This document shows, piece after piece, positions 19,497 through 31,100 of a stretch of 64,000 bases of DNA. The notes under the pieces were generated by a model. That model worked only from the letters and a program-made list of their open reading frames with translations, had not been told where the DNA came from and ran no database searches. Both the position numbers and the translations under genes were made by a program. This DNA comes from Candidatus Heimdallarchaeota archaeon (GTDB taxonomy: Archaea > Asgardarchaeota > Heimdallarchaeia > JABLTI01), in assembly GCA_019894765.1 (NCBI GenBank), contig JAGXNT010000037.1, positions 1 to 64,000 on the forward strand, written 5' to 3'. Numbering within the stretch: position 1 is the first letter of the stretch; each line of letters starts with the position of its first letter.

Positions 19497-19575
19497 CTTA
19501 TTCAGTGATGTTATAAAGATTATATTAAAATCTTTCTAGAACATTAAGAATAAAATTAAATGAGTTAAAATTAAC

Positions 19576-21684
19576 TCATTGCTTTTCTTCTACATCAAAT
19601 GGGTAGAATTTTCTATTGAGAGATGCTTTCAAAGGTCGTTGGGCTACAATTAAGATCACTGTAAGTATTAGAAGTAATCCAATAATTCCAATTTCTGTGC
19701 CTAATATGTAATTGTTTGCTAATCCTACTCTACTAGCTATTATTGTATTTAGAGATGTAAAGATATCGACTAGTGGAAATATTGCAAATAAAACAGCAAG
19801 TACACCAGTGAATTTTGGCCAAAAGCTATTCGCAACTTTCACAGGAGCGTTAATCTTGAATATATTTCTTTTATTGAACCAAAGATTTAGTCGTCCTGTT
19901 ATTTTCCCTTTTCTAGCAAGAGGAGTAACACTGAATTCTACAATAGTCATTTTTTCACTGCTTAAATCTACTACTTCTTCTTGTGGTGTCACATGGCAAC
20001 CAGGGAAAACTGGCAAAAGCTTGACTTCTTTCAAATTACTTGATTCACCATTTTCAGCTGGTGGGATTCTAACAGTTAAAGGAAATACTTTTTGCGGATA
20101 CATTCTTTTGTAATAATCAACTCCAACAGCTCGTTGGGATACTTTCTCTACTGCTTTTTCTTCTGCTTTCAAAGCTTTTTCTAAACTTACCAATTCTTTC
20201 TTCCTTACTTCAAGTCGTTCTTCAAGTGAAAACATTTCATCTCTTTCAGGTGTTAAATCACTCAAAGATTCTGTTATAGGTCGTTCAATAAGAGATGATT
20301 CTTCGACAACCTCCTCATGAAGTGTTGTGTCTTCAATTACCTGCTCTAGTTCATCTGTAATCATTGGTTCTATTACTTCGTCTTCATCTACAAAAGGTAA
20401 GTCACTTATTTGCTCCTCTCCAAATGCTTCGTCCTCTTCTTCAACTATTGGTAAATCATATGAAATTAATTCCTCGTCTTCTTCCTCTTCATCAAAAACA
20501 TCATCTACAATATCCGAGAATTCTCTTTCAATAGTTCCTTCATCAGAAACCTCCTCATCGAGTTCAACTTCTTCGAGGGATCCTTCTCTTAATATTTGTT
20601 CTTGTTTTTCAGTTGCAAAGATATCTTTGAATACTTCTTCTACAACAGCTTGTTCTATGGATGCATCGCTTTCACTAGTATCTACTAAAGGTTCCACATC
20701 CCCAGTGGTTTCAAGAGCTTCTTCCTCAACTTCATACTCATCAATTTCATCTTTTATAGATACTTCATCCATTAGTGATTCTATGGAATCAACCGGAATA
20801 ATTTCTTCATCAGGTTCTTCTTCTACAACTTCTTGAGGTTTTTGCCAAGGATATGTTGAATCCTCTTTAGGTTTATCTTCAATCGGTTGGGTTAGAAATG
20901 ATTCCGTTTCGATATCACTACTTGTTTCAGTTTCTATGATATCGCTATCAGAGTCCTCCATAATTGGTGATTCTTCTTCATCTGGGAATGCTCTTTCAAC
21001 ATAATGATCGGTAATTTGGTCAACTTCTGATTTTTCTTTCTGACTTGTTTCTATCAGTTTCTTGGTCATATCTATGATTTCTGCTTCATCCAACTGTGGC
21101 GGATAAACCATAGGTTCAGGGGGAGCATCAGTTATTGTTGGGCCATCTTCTAAAGTTTTCACTGGTTCCACAAGTGGATCGCCTAGATCTTTGTCTACGA
21201 TTCGATAGAAATTTCCCCAAGAATTCAAAACAAAAGCAGTGGGCATACTAAAAACTTCATAATCGATTACTTGCCCATCTTGTCGTTCAATAGATACGTC
21301 TCGTATTGTTACTGAGAAACTTTTACAGGCAGTTCTATATGCAGCTGCAAAAGGTATGGCTTCAGGGATATCGAGATCTATAATATAAGTTCCATGATGA
21401 AAAGTGACTATACTTGATTCGCCTGCATAGTATTGTGAACCATATTTTTGTATCAAGAAATCAATGGTAGAATATTGATTGTCTATTACAACGATTTCTC
21501 CCGCATGGTTTACTACTGCAATAGTTCGTGGATGAATGCTCAAAGTTGTTCTTAATTCATCTAGAATTTGTATCAATAAGGTACCCCTTGGTACTTTAAA
21601 GGTAAAATCTACAACTTCTGAGTCTATTAGAACTTTAAATTCCAGTTGATGTATAAAGCCACTCAAATCTAAGACCTCTTTCAC
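19576..21684 (-). CDS. Large acidic membrane protein with possible N-terminal beta-grasp domains
   Basis: A 702-residue protein in three parts. Residues about 10-85 and 95-175 each show a strand-strand-helix-strand pattern (FKVLIDSEVVDFTFKVPRG then a helix; TYIIDLDIPEAIPF then a helix), suggestive of ubiquitin-like beta-grasp folds. Residues about 180-500 are a long, highly acidic, Glu/Asp/Ser-rich disordered linker. A coiled helix (about 505-540) leads to a beta-rich domain (about 545-635). Two membrane helices follow at about 635-660 and 668-690. The linker produces a Ser-rich open frame on the other strand that is not a gene. Fold assignment is tentative; function unknown. Confidence 0.6.
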   Translation of the reverse strand: MKEVLDLSGFIHQLEFKVLIDSEVVDFTFKVPRGTLLIQILDELRTTLSIHPRTIAVVNHAGEIVVIDNQYSTIDFLIQKYGSQYYAGESSIVTFHHGTYIIDLDIPEAIPFAAAYRTACKSFSVTIRDVSIERQDGQVIDYEVFSMPTAFVLNSWGNFYRIVDKDLGDPLVEPVKTLEDGPTITDAPPEPMVYPPQLDEAEIIDMTKKLIETSQKEKSEVDQITDHYVERAFPDEEESPIMEDSDSDIIETETSSDIETESFLTQPIEDKPKEDSTYPWQKPQEVVEEEPDEEIIPVDSIESLMDEVSIKDEIDEYEVEEEALETTGDVEPLVDTSESDASIEQAVVEEVFKDIFATEKQEQILREGSLEEVELDEEVSDEGTIEREFSDIVDDVFDEEEEDEELISYDLPIVEEEDEAFGEEQISDLPFVDEDEVIEPMITDELEQVIEDTTLHEEVVEESSLIERPITESLSDLTPERDEMFSLEERLEVRKKELVSLEKALKAEEKAVEKVSQRAVGVDYYKRMYPQKVFPLTVRIPPAENGESSNLKEVKLLPVFPGCHVTPQEEVVDLSSEKMTIVEFSVTPLARKGKITGRLNLWFNKRNIFKINAPVKVANSFWPKFTGVLAVLFAIFPLVDIFTSLNTIIASRVGLANNYILGTEIGIIGLLLILTVILIVAQRPLKASLNRKFYPFDVEEKQ

Positions 21685-21799
21685 ATAGATACTATTATAT
21701 TATTTATATTACCTTCGAATGTTAGAATCTTTCGGATAGAATACTTTTTGTATGTTGTCTATTTTAATCTTCTAGTATAAACAAAAGGAGAAAAATCTC

Positions 21800-23542
21800 T
21801 TGAAAGGGAAACAGATTACACCTATAGAAGTCTCGAACATTGAAGCCCTTTCTGAGGATTCCTTTAGTTCGCAATTATTGCGACCTTTCAACAAATTACT
21901 CAGTAAAGAAATTTTCAAGAAAATATTTAGCTCTTTACCTTTAGTAGCAATTATTTTCGGTTCTCTAATTGTGCGAGTCATTGCTGCTGGAGAATCGCAA
22001 GGATTCGTTCATCCAGATGAAGTTTTTCAGGCTATTGAAATGGTTCATTTCAGATTATTTGGCGAATATGGAACAGGACAAACAATTCCTTGGGAGTATG
22101 ATTTAAATAAAGCATATGGAGGAGCTCGATCATGGTTTTTTGTTTTTATTCTTGTTGGAGTCTATAGATTTGCGATGCTTTTTGGCATAACAGATCCGTT
22201 AAGTTTAGTATTTGTTGCTAGATTATTCCTCTCGACTTTCTCAATTGTAACTGTTTTAGTTGCTTATTATTTTGGCAAGGAAATCTTTAACAAAAGAATA
22301 GGTTTACTAAGTGCTTTCTTGTGTGGTTTTTGGTGGTTCTTTCCCTTTTGGTCAAGTAGGACCATGACGGATTCTATATCTACTGATTTCGTTTTCCTTA
22401 GTCTATTTCTAGCTTATAAATCAATAAAAGCTAAGTATTCATTTAACAAACGATTTCTTTATGCTTTGATCTCTGGTCTTTCCATTGGTGTAGCTTTTAT
22501 GCTTCGTTTTCCATCGGCCCTAATGGGGATTCCCATCCTTCTTTTTATCTTGCTGAAACCATATGCAAAGAATATTGGAAAAGGAATGAGAAATCTAGGA
22601 ATTAAAACAATTAGTTTCTTCAAAAAAGAACCAGTAAGCTCTATTGGAGAAATACAGAAAATGAAACGACCACCTAACGCATTGAAACAACTGGAAGTTA
22701 GCGCGTGGTTCTGTATTGGAGCTTTCTTCATGGTTATTGTTCAAGGATTACTTGATCTCTTTACTTGGGGAGGATTTCTCCATTCACCAATTAATTTCTT
22801 CAGGTATAATATAGTCGAAGGCTTAAGTGCTATTCATGGTTCGAGTCCATGGTATACTTATTTTACGGGAGTTTTCACAGATTTTGCATCATATTTTGCC
22901 CCATTACTCATAATGTTCTTTATTTTCGGATTTAGTTACAAGAAAAGAGTAAAATCGAAAATCATGGTCTTGAGTATTATTATTTTTTGGCTAATCATTT
23001 TTTCTTCTCTCGCTCATAAAGAATTCCGATTTATCATGACAATTCTTCCATTATGCATGATAATGGTTGCTGCAGGAATCGAACGAGTTGTTACCGTTTT
23101 ACGCTCTAAGAGAAATCAGCACATTCTTCTGAGTTTTATTCTTGTCTTTTTAGGATCGACCTCTCTTTTCCTTGCAAATTATAATTTTAAATTTATGTGG
23201 AAATGGAATTCTGGTATTTGTAATGCAATGTATTGGGTAGGACAACAAGAGGACGTTGAAACAGTCATTGTGTTTGAAGGGGTATGGTATACAGGTGGCT
23301 ATGCTTATCTCAATGTAGATGTAACTTGTTACTTTGAAAGAATTAGTTACTTTATGTTTCCACAAAATCCGACTTACAATTCAAGTTATTTCAGATATCT
23401 GTACACGCAAAAAGGAACGTATGTTGTGGTGCGGAATTATGAGCTGTACATAGTAGAAGATATTCTAACAAGTCTAAACATGACCATCGTTGCAGATGTT
23501 TTTGGTTATCCTTATGCTAAAGTTTTCACACAAATAAGCTGA
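21800..23542 (+). CDS. GT22-family mannosyltransferase (ALG9/PIG-B type)
   Basis: The 580-residue protein starts at TTG and has about 9-11 membrane helices. HPDEVFQAIE (71-80), directly after the first membrane helix, is the metal-binding loop of the ALG9/ALG12/PIG-B/SMP3 family. FWSSRTMTDS (about 189-198) and AHKEFRFI (about 405-412) are the other two family signatures. In eukaryotes these enzymes add mannose from dolichol-phosphate-mannose to N-glycan or GPI precursors at the ER lumen. In this archaeon it would act on lipid-linked sugars at the outer face. A 30-residue polar N-terminal extension precedes the first helix. No oligosaccharyltransferase is nearby. Confidence 0.88.
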   Translation: MKGKQITPIEVSNIEALSEDSFSSQLLRPFNKLLSKEIFKKIFSSLPLVAIIFGSLIVRVIAAGESQGFVHPDEVFQAIEMVHFRLFGEYGTGQTIPWEYDLNKAYGGARSWFFVFILVGVYRFAMLFGITDPLSLVFVARLFLSTFSIVTVLVAYYFGKEIFNKRIGLLSAFLCGFWWFFPFWSSRTMTDSISTDFVFLSLFLAYKSIKAKYSFNKRFLYALISGLSIGVAFMLRFPSALMGIPILLFILLKPYAKNIGKGMRNLGIKTISFFKKEPVSSIGEIQKMKRPPNALKQLEVSAWFCIGAFFMVIVQGLLDLFTWGGFLHSPINFFRYNIVEGLSAIHGSSPWYTYFTGVFTDFASYFAPLLIMFFIFGFSYKKRVKSKIMVLSIIIFWLIIFSSLAHKEFRFIMTILPLCMIMVAAGIERVVTVLRSKRNQHILLSFILVFLGSTSLFLANYNFKFMWKWNSGICNAMYWVGQQEDVETVIVFEGVWYTGGYAYLNVDVTCYFERISYFMFPQNPTYNSSYFRYLYTQKGTYVVVRNYELYIVEDILTSLNMTIVADVFGYPYAKVFTQIS

Positions 23543-23563
23543 TATCCCGCGAAATTTTCTGTG

Positions 23564-24958
23564 TTAACCAACTGAACGTAGTTTGTATTCTTGACGATAT
23601 TCTGGCACTCGAGCCCAAATTTTTAGGATATTTCGAAGCTCAGCTGCGAATGTTAATGATTGTTCAGCGTCTCCATGAACCACAAATGTTTTCAGAGGTT
23701 TCTTCTTTATTCGCTCAATATGAGCTTTTAACTCAATTCTATCTGCGTGAGCACTGAATCCACGAATCATTTTTACTTTGGCTTTCACTGGTATTTTTTT
23801 GTTGTAGATTTCTACTTCTTTTGCTCCTTCCACTATCTTTCGTCCCAGAGTTTTTTTTGCTTGGTACCCCACAAAGAGTATAACAGATTTTTTCATTGGT
23901 AATTCATTAATTAAGTGACTGAGGATTCTTCCTCCGTTACACATTCCTGAACCTGCAAACACAACGCATGTTTCCCAACCAGACAATATATCTCGAGACT
24001 CTCGACCGCTTTTAGAAAATCTCAATTCAGGGAACATTAATGGATTATCTCCCGATTTTAGGAGCTTCATTGTTTCTTTATCAAAGCATTCAGGATGGTT
24101 CAGATAAATTTTTGTAGCATCAATTGCCATTGGAGAATCTATGTAAACAGGGGTTTTATCGACAATCCCTTTTTCGAAAATATCATTCAGAAAGTAGATT
24201 AGGATTTGAGTTCTTCCTATTGCAAATGAAGGGACGATTAGTTTTCCACCTTCTTGCGAAACATGTTTTACATAATCAATTAACATATCACGAGCCTTAC
24301 TTGTTGGTGGATGAATTCTGTTTCCATAAGTGGATTCTGTTATGAGATAATGTGTTTCTTCGATTGGATCAGGATTCTTTATGAGAGGAATATCGTTTTG
24401 ACCTAAATCGCCAGTAAATGCAATTTTTGTTCCATCAAAGTCCAATACTGGTTGTGCAGAGCCCAATATATGCCCAGCATCTAAGTACTTGAACGAGATG
24501 TTTTTTTCTATGGTTTTATTTTTATGATAAGGAACAGTGATAATATGTTTTAGTGTTTCGTAAACATCTTCTTCATCATACAAGGGTTCGATAAATCCTC
24601 TTTGTTTTTGTTTACTTGCTTTCCTAGCTTCTTCTTTCGCGATTTTCACTGCATCTAAAAGTAGAATTTTTAGCAGATCTTTGGTAGCAGGTGTGCAATA
24701 TACAGAACCCTGATATCCTTGGTGATAGAGCAAGGGTATTCGACCCGAATGGTCAATATGACCATGTGATAGAACTATGTGATCAATGTTTTTTGGATCA
24801 AAGGTAAACTTTCGATTATAGTGATAAGGTAATCCTTGGATCATACCACAATCTAAGAGAATTCGTTTATTTCCAGCTTGGATAATATGTGCTGACCCTG
24901 TTGTTTGACCAATAGCTCCATGAAAGGCTACAGATAAGTCCATTAAATTAATCTCCAA
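23564..24958 (-). CDS. Beta-CASP metallo-beta-lactamase RNA nuclease (aCPSF2-like)
   Basis: The 464-residue protein has the metal motif SHGHIDHSG (64-72), LDAGHILGSA, FTGDLG, the beta-CASP blocks STYGNR and SFAIGRTQ, and the late FSAHADR and VHGDAEQ motifs. There are no N-terminal KH domains, so it is of the aCPSF2 rather than aCPSF1 type. The family cuts or trims RNA. The target is unknown. It is divergent from the giant solenoid gene, sharing an AT-rich promoter region with an AAATTTATATC box (about 25031-25041). Confidence 0.9.
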   Translation of the reverse strand: MEINLMDLSVAFHGAIGQTTGSAHIIQAGNKRILLDCGMIQGLPYHYNRKFTFDPKNIDHIVLSHGHIDHSGRIPLLYHQGYQGSVYCTPATKDLLKILLLDAVKIAKEEARKASKQKQRGFIEPLYDEEDVYETLKHIITVPYHKNKTIEKNISFKYLDAGHILGSAQPVLDFDGTKIAFTGDLGQNDIPLIKNPDPIEETHYLITESTYGNRIHPPTSKARDMLIDYVKHVSQEGGKLIVPSFAIGRTQILIYFLNDIFEKGIVDKTPVYIDSPMAIDATKIYLNHPECFDKETMKLLKSGDNPLMFPELRFSKSGRESRDILSGWETCVVFAGSGMCNGGRILSHLINELPMKKSVILFVGYQAKKTLGRKIVEGAKEVEIYNKKIPVKAKVKMIRGFSAHADRIELKAHIERIKKKPLKTFVVHGDAEQSLTFAAELRNILKIWARVPEYRQEYKLRSVG

Positions 24959-25160
24959 TTAATCAATTCTATACAATAATCTCTTCAAATTAATAATTAT
25001 TAGCTCTCTGACACAAATTTGCAAGATAAGAGAAATTTATATCTTGAAACATCTTGTTTAACATAATTTTTATTTGAATGAGATAGTGTAGTATAAAGGC
25101 AGATTAAAAAAGCTTGAATAATCATATGATTTAAACAAAATCATTAACTTATAACTTCGT
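24959..25160. promoter_or_regulatory. Divergent promoter region
   Basis: AT-rich spacer between the beta-CASP gene and the giant solenoid gene. AAATTTATATC near 25031 and ACATAATTTTTATTT near 25061 are TATA-like. No hairpin is evident. Confidence 0.4.
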
Positions 25161-25172
25161 GTGTGGATTAGG

Positions 25173-28100
25173 ATGTTTGAAAATATCGAAAAAGCAAGAC
25201 AGCTTCTCAAACCAGGTACTTTTAGAGCAGCAATTGATGAGTTTTTTAAACTTATCAATGAATTAAAGTCTAAAGGAAATGATGAAGAAGCTTGTCGATT
25301 ATTATTAGAAATTACCTCGAGTATCGCTGAAACAAATGATAGAAGACTTATTTTTCTTACCACCGAAGGGCTTCTTCGAGAACTCGATAAATTAAAAGTA
25401 AAAGATGCAGACAATTTTTATGGGGTAATTGATGCTTTTCTTGCTAATGTAAAAGAGCTGTATAGGAAGAATGATGAGCAATTTGAGAAAGCAGCTCAAC
25501 TTTCAGAAATCCAACTCCGATTGTATGATAAAGTGAAAAGAGACACTACAAATATCACTCTCGCGGCAGCAAATGATTATGCAAACTTAGCTGCTAAGGC
25601 TTTAGCAAAAGCAAGATTGAGAGAAGAAGATGAAAAGCAAGGTCAAGAAACAATTAAGAAAGCAATAAAATTATATGAGAAAGCGAAACACGAAGAAAAA
25701 GCAGTTGATATTTACATCAAGATTTTCGACAAACACATGGAAAATCGTAATGAAGAATTAGCGGAAAAATACTTGGATCAAGCAGTAAATTTTGTTTTAG
25801 GTTTAAAAGCAGATGAAACAAAAATCCTTGCGGTAACAGAGCAGTTGATGCATTCCTATGTAACATTCGTTGAATTTAAAATTTCAGAAATCTTATCTCC
25901 TGAACAAAAAATCTCTAAAGTAGAGAATGTGCAATTTGAAAATAATATTGCAACCAGAATATTAGGTCACGCTAAAGATATATGTGTTAATCGAAAAGCA
26001 AAACCTGCAATTTTAATTCTAGCGAAAGAACTCTCGTTAATTGGTTTAGCGCTTTTCGAAAAGGGATTAAGCGACGTAGCAATTCCATATTATGAAGCTG
26101 CAAAGGATTACTACGTAGAAGTTGGTATTGCTAGTGAATCTTTAGATTTTGGATCAAATGTTACCTCAATTGGATTGCAATTGTATACTGATGAAAGGTA
26201 CCCAATTGGAAGAGATTACTTCAGAATTGCAATTGAATTAGGTCGAAATGTGGATAGAGAGTTTGAAGTTGACATTTATAAAAAACAAGCTGAATTACTC
26301 TTAAAGTATAACAAGTTTCAATTAGCATATGAATCATTGCGGATGATGATTGACCCATTAAAAGATCTCCCTGAAAGCGATATGAGATCAGATGCTCCAA
26401 GTATGATTCGGCAACTTGCACAAGAAAGATTCAGTAAGAATGATTTCCATTATGCTGAATTGTTTTATCGGTTGGTTACAGAATTCTTTATTGCCTTTGA
26501 TCAAATTGATTTAGCAGCTGACACATTTGACGCAGCATGGCAATCAATGTTTGAAGTAAGACAGCTTCAAACAGGAATCGATCTAGCAAGCAAAGCAGCT
26601 AATTTCTATCTTAAAACCGGAAAAGAAGAAGAAGCATCAGAGGTCTACTTTAAGTTAGCAGAACGATTAATGCAAGAAGGACATTTAGATATTGGATTGG
26701 ATCGATTAAAACTCGCTGCAGAAACAATACCAGAAAACCTTCATGAGCAAAAATTCAAACCACTAGTAGAAATTGCAACAAAATATACAGACCAATGTAT
26801 AAAGTCTGGAGATATTATTAATGCTCGAGAGCTTTGGAAAGCTGCGTGTGAATTTAATGAAATTCTTGCGCGATCACTAATCAAACGCGATATTAATGCA
26901 GTTGTTGAAACTATTGAAGAACACATTAGTAATGTGCGAAAATTCGATACTGAAGAACTTAATGAAGTGACAATGGAGTCTGCAAGAGGAAGCGGAAAAG
27001 TTCTTGCAGAAGCAGGAGAAAATGAGCGTGCCGCAAAAGTACTGGTAGGATTTGCCACGGACTTTCTAAGGAAAAATATAACAGAATACGCTGATCCATT
27101 GTTTGAACAAGGAGCAGAGGAATTCATTAAAGCAAATCAGCCTGAAGAAGCAGCTAGAGTACTATCTGCTCTTAGTCGTTATCACTCTGAGAACGGCAAT
27201 GATGACAAAGCAATTCATTACTATTTATTAGCATCTGTTGACAGTGATATGAAAGTTGAAACGAGTATTTTCCACTCAGTTGCAGAACATTGTTTTGAAA
27301 CATATTCCAATCAGATAGAGGCAGGGGCTATTGAAATCGCGGAAAAAGGATTTGAAACAACTATTAGAATTGAGCTTGCTGTAAGCAAAGAAGCAGCTGC
27401 AAATCGTGCTAGTTCAATTGCAAAGTTATTTGTAGACAAAAATGAATTTGTTTTATCAATTAAATATTATCAACAAGCAATCAATTATTATTTGGAATCA
27501 TCTCCTAAATCCGCAATTGCTTTAGGGGCAGAAATAATTGAACGAGGAAGAGAGATTTTTCAGAAAAAACTTTTCGAAGAATCAAATAATTTCATAATTT
27601 TAGGTCTTGAAGCACTAAACAAAGCCGATCAGAAAATACAAGCAGCTCAAACAGCTAGGATTGAAGGAGAACGATTTTTAGACAGTAGTGTTCCTCATCT
27701 TGGAATTGATTTGTTAAATAAAGCAGTTGCATTTTATCTAGAGTTAAATGATAAGAGCTCTGCAGCTGAACTTCATGTTACATTAAGCAAGCATTTCATT
27801 TCTGCAAATGACCTTGAACACGGTTTACGAGAAATGAAAGTAGCAGGAGATATTCTCTTAACACTTAAGAAACCTAATGAATTAAAGAAAATAATCAATA
27901 TCATAACAGATATTTCTATTGAAATTGCTATTGGAAAGATTACTTCAACAAAAGAAGGCGAAGATGATCGTGAAAAGATAAGTCAATCATTCTTTGCAGT
28001 AGGAGAAGATTTTTCAAGACAAATTGGTGATTTAGAATTTAATAGTGAAGTAAAATACAGAGAATGGACTACTTATTCTAAAGAACACCTTCATAATGCT

Positions 28101-31100
28101 GCACATGAAAGTCTAAAGAAAACCTTTGAAGCATATATCGATCTCAAGAACAATAAACGTATAAGTGAACTTGCTACAGAAGTGACTAATTTCTCCACAG
28201 ATCTAATATCAAAAGAGGATCTTGTAGGAGCAACAAAATATCTGAATTTGTCAATTAGCATTTTACAAAAAATCAACAAGTATGAAGAAGCTGCTGCTAT
28301 CTGTATTCGAACTTGCGAAGAATTTCTAAAACTGGAAAACAATGAAGTGGCTGTGTCTTGGGGAATACGTGGGGCTGAAATTCTAACTGAAGTTCAAATT
28401 GTTGATGAAGCAATCCAATTTCTAGAAGAACTTGTAAATGTATTAATGGCTAGAAACAGCATCGAAAATGCGATACTTTGTTATGGAAAAATTGCAAAAA
28501 TCCTCGAATTGAATGGTCGAATGAAAGAAGTTGAGGAAACAGCTCTTAAGGTGATGGCTTTTGGAACAGCCAATATGAAAAACAATAATCCCGAAGCTGG
28601 TTTGCGCTTGTGGGAAGTGGCGTTAACAATTGGAGCAATTGTCGGGGAGGAATTCACCGGTAGACTATGCATTATTGAAGGGCAAACTTTCTATGAAATT
28701 AAGAATTATGAGAAATCAATTGATCTCTTCAAAGAGAGTTTTGGTCATTTTAACCGAACTGGAAAACCTAATCGTTTAATTAACCTTGGTAATGCTATTT
28801 TTGATATAGCTTATGATTTACAGAAGAACATGGATTTTGATACTTCCTTTAGATATCTACCTATTGCATTTGAAGCATTGATAGCTGGAAATGAGTTAAT
28901 GCTAGCAACAGATAAGATGTTCGGGAACGCTAAAAACTTCATTGAAATTGGAAAGGACAAAGAAGGATATCATATCATTAACACTTCTATCGACACTTTG
29001 TTCTCTAAAGGAGACATTACAAGTGGTGTTGAGCGTTGTTTTGTAGGTGCAGCATTACTAATTTCTTACGGAAAGAATGTTGAAGGAAGCAGATTAATCG
29101 ATAAAGGAATGGAGAAAACTATTCAGATAACTGATGAAGCAGCAACTAAACATCTTGCTACCGTTTGTAGAAATCAAGGAATTATCCTACGAGATGAAGG
29201 TAAACTAGAAGCTTCTCATATTATGTTTGCTTCAGGCATCGGAATTTTGCGAACAATAAATGATTTAGTTGGAATAGGGCAAATTAGCATTGATCTTGGA
29301 GAGACTCTCATTAAACGAAATGAAATGAATGCTGCGGTTGAAGCTTTTAGAAATGGAATTCAATTACTTGCTCGTGGTGGTCTGGGGAAAGAAGCAAGTG
29401 ATATCACTAATAACTTAATCACTGAAGGAAGAAAGCAAATCGATAATTCTAACATTATAGTTGGAGTCCCACTTGTGGAACTTTCCGGTGAACTCTTTAT
29501 TTCTTTAGGTCAACCAGAACGAATCATGGTAATCTCTGAAATATTCATTAATCTTGGTGGAAAAATGCTTAATGAAAGAAACAACGATTTTGCAGCACTT
29601 TACTTCTCCAAAGCAATGGAATTAGCTTCACAAGCAGGACTTAATGATTATCTACCAAAAGTTGGGAACCGATGTATTGATTTCGGTCTAAAACTAGTGA
29701 AAGAAGGAGACCCATTATTAGGCATTCAATTTATGAATGCAGGTGCAGATTTAATTTCCGAATTTGAGAAGAAACCAGAGAAAGCAAGTCGAGCTACTTC
29801 AAATTACCTTGAAGCTATATCTCAAGTACTCAGTCCTGCATATGAGAAAATCTTTGAGAATGAAGAAGATAGAATGGTTTTAATTGGTCAATTTGTTGAT
29901 TCCACCAGCAAATTCTTCTCTCAAATTCAAGCAGCAAAAGATTTGGAACAACTCACCAAATTACTCCTTGATTATGGAAAGAAATTACTGAGAACAAAAG
30001 ATCCTCAAATGGTTCGACGAATATTCGAACCTGCTTTAAGAGCAGCAGATAGTGCAAACAATACAAAATTACAAATTGAAATTGGAAACGCATACTTATC
30101 CCATGTAAGTTATTTGATAGAGAAAAAACAATACAAGTATCTTGAAACAACCGTCAATCAAGCATTGAACATTTATATTGAAGTTAATGAGTTAAAAGAG
30201 ATTAGGAAATTTATGGGGATAATGACTCATACTGGTCGAGAGTTAAGTTTAGATCCCACAACACATACTTATGGAATTAAAATACTGACTATGTTATCTG
30301 ATTTAGCAACCTCACTAACTCATCAAGAACTGTATCCTGTAACCATCATCCCACTTATCCATTTGAATCAGCAAGCATTAGAACAAGAGAATTATGAACT
30401 TCTAATTTTTGCTAGACAAAACATAATTCGACTCCTGCAATCCATTTTGAATGCTAACTATTCATTAGCTATTCTTGGCAATATTAGTTTATCAAATATG
30501 ATTTATGAATGGTTTAAGTCTGCAGATGAAATGATTGCTAAATCAATTTTATTTGATCAATCTATCAAAATCATCGATCAATCTTTACAACTTGCGGTAA
30601 TAACTCAAGAAGTAGAGCTTGGCATGGCTGTAATTGATAAGACATATGAATTAATTGAAACCGTATTTAAACGCAAAGTAAAAGGTATTGATGTTCTCTA
30701 TGAAATTCTAGCAATTGCTCTTGTAGGTCTTGGTCAAAGATCGAGAGTTGTTGAACTAGGAACTAAGTGTTTGGAATATGGGAAGGAAGCTGCTGAAAGA
30801 AAACGGTTAATGGAATCCATTAGTCTACTTAAAACTGCAGGAAGAGTATTTGCCTTATTAGATGATGAGAGATTAATTGCTGATACAGCTATTGCATCTG
30901 CAACAATTGGTGATCTTCGTCTTAGAGATAAGAACTTCAAAGAAGGACTCTATTATTATTCTGCAGCACTTGAAAACTATGAGCTATCTCGTGATGAGAA
31001 AAGTATCCAGTTAATAGCTAAAACAATACAAGATTTGCATAGAACAGCTCCAAGAGAAGATGGTTACCTATCTTTTGAGATTCCTGGAATGGTATTTGCA

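Noticed and set aside
20327..20836. Ser-rich frame on the plus strand
   Set aside because: It is the complement of the Glu/Asp-rich linker of the 19576 gene; low-complexity shadow.
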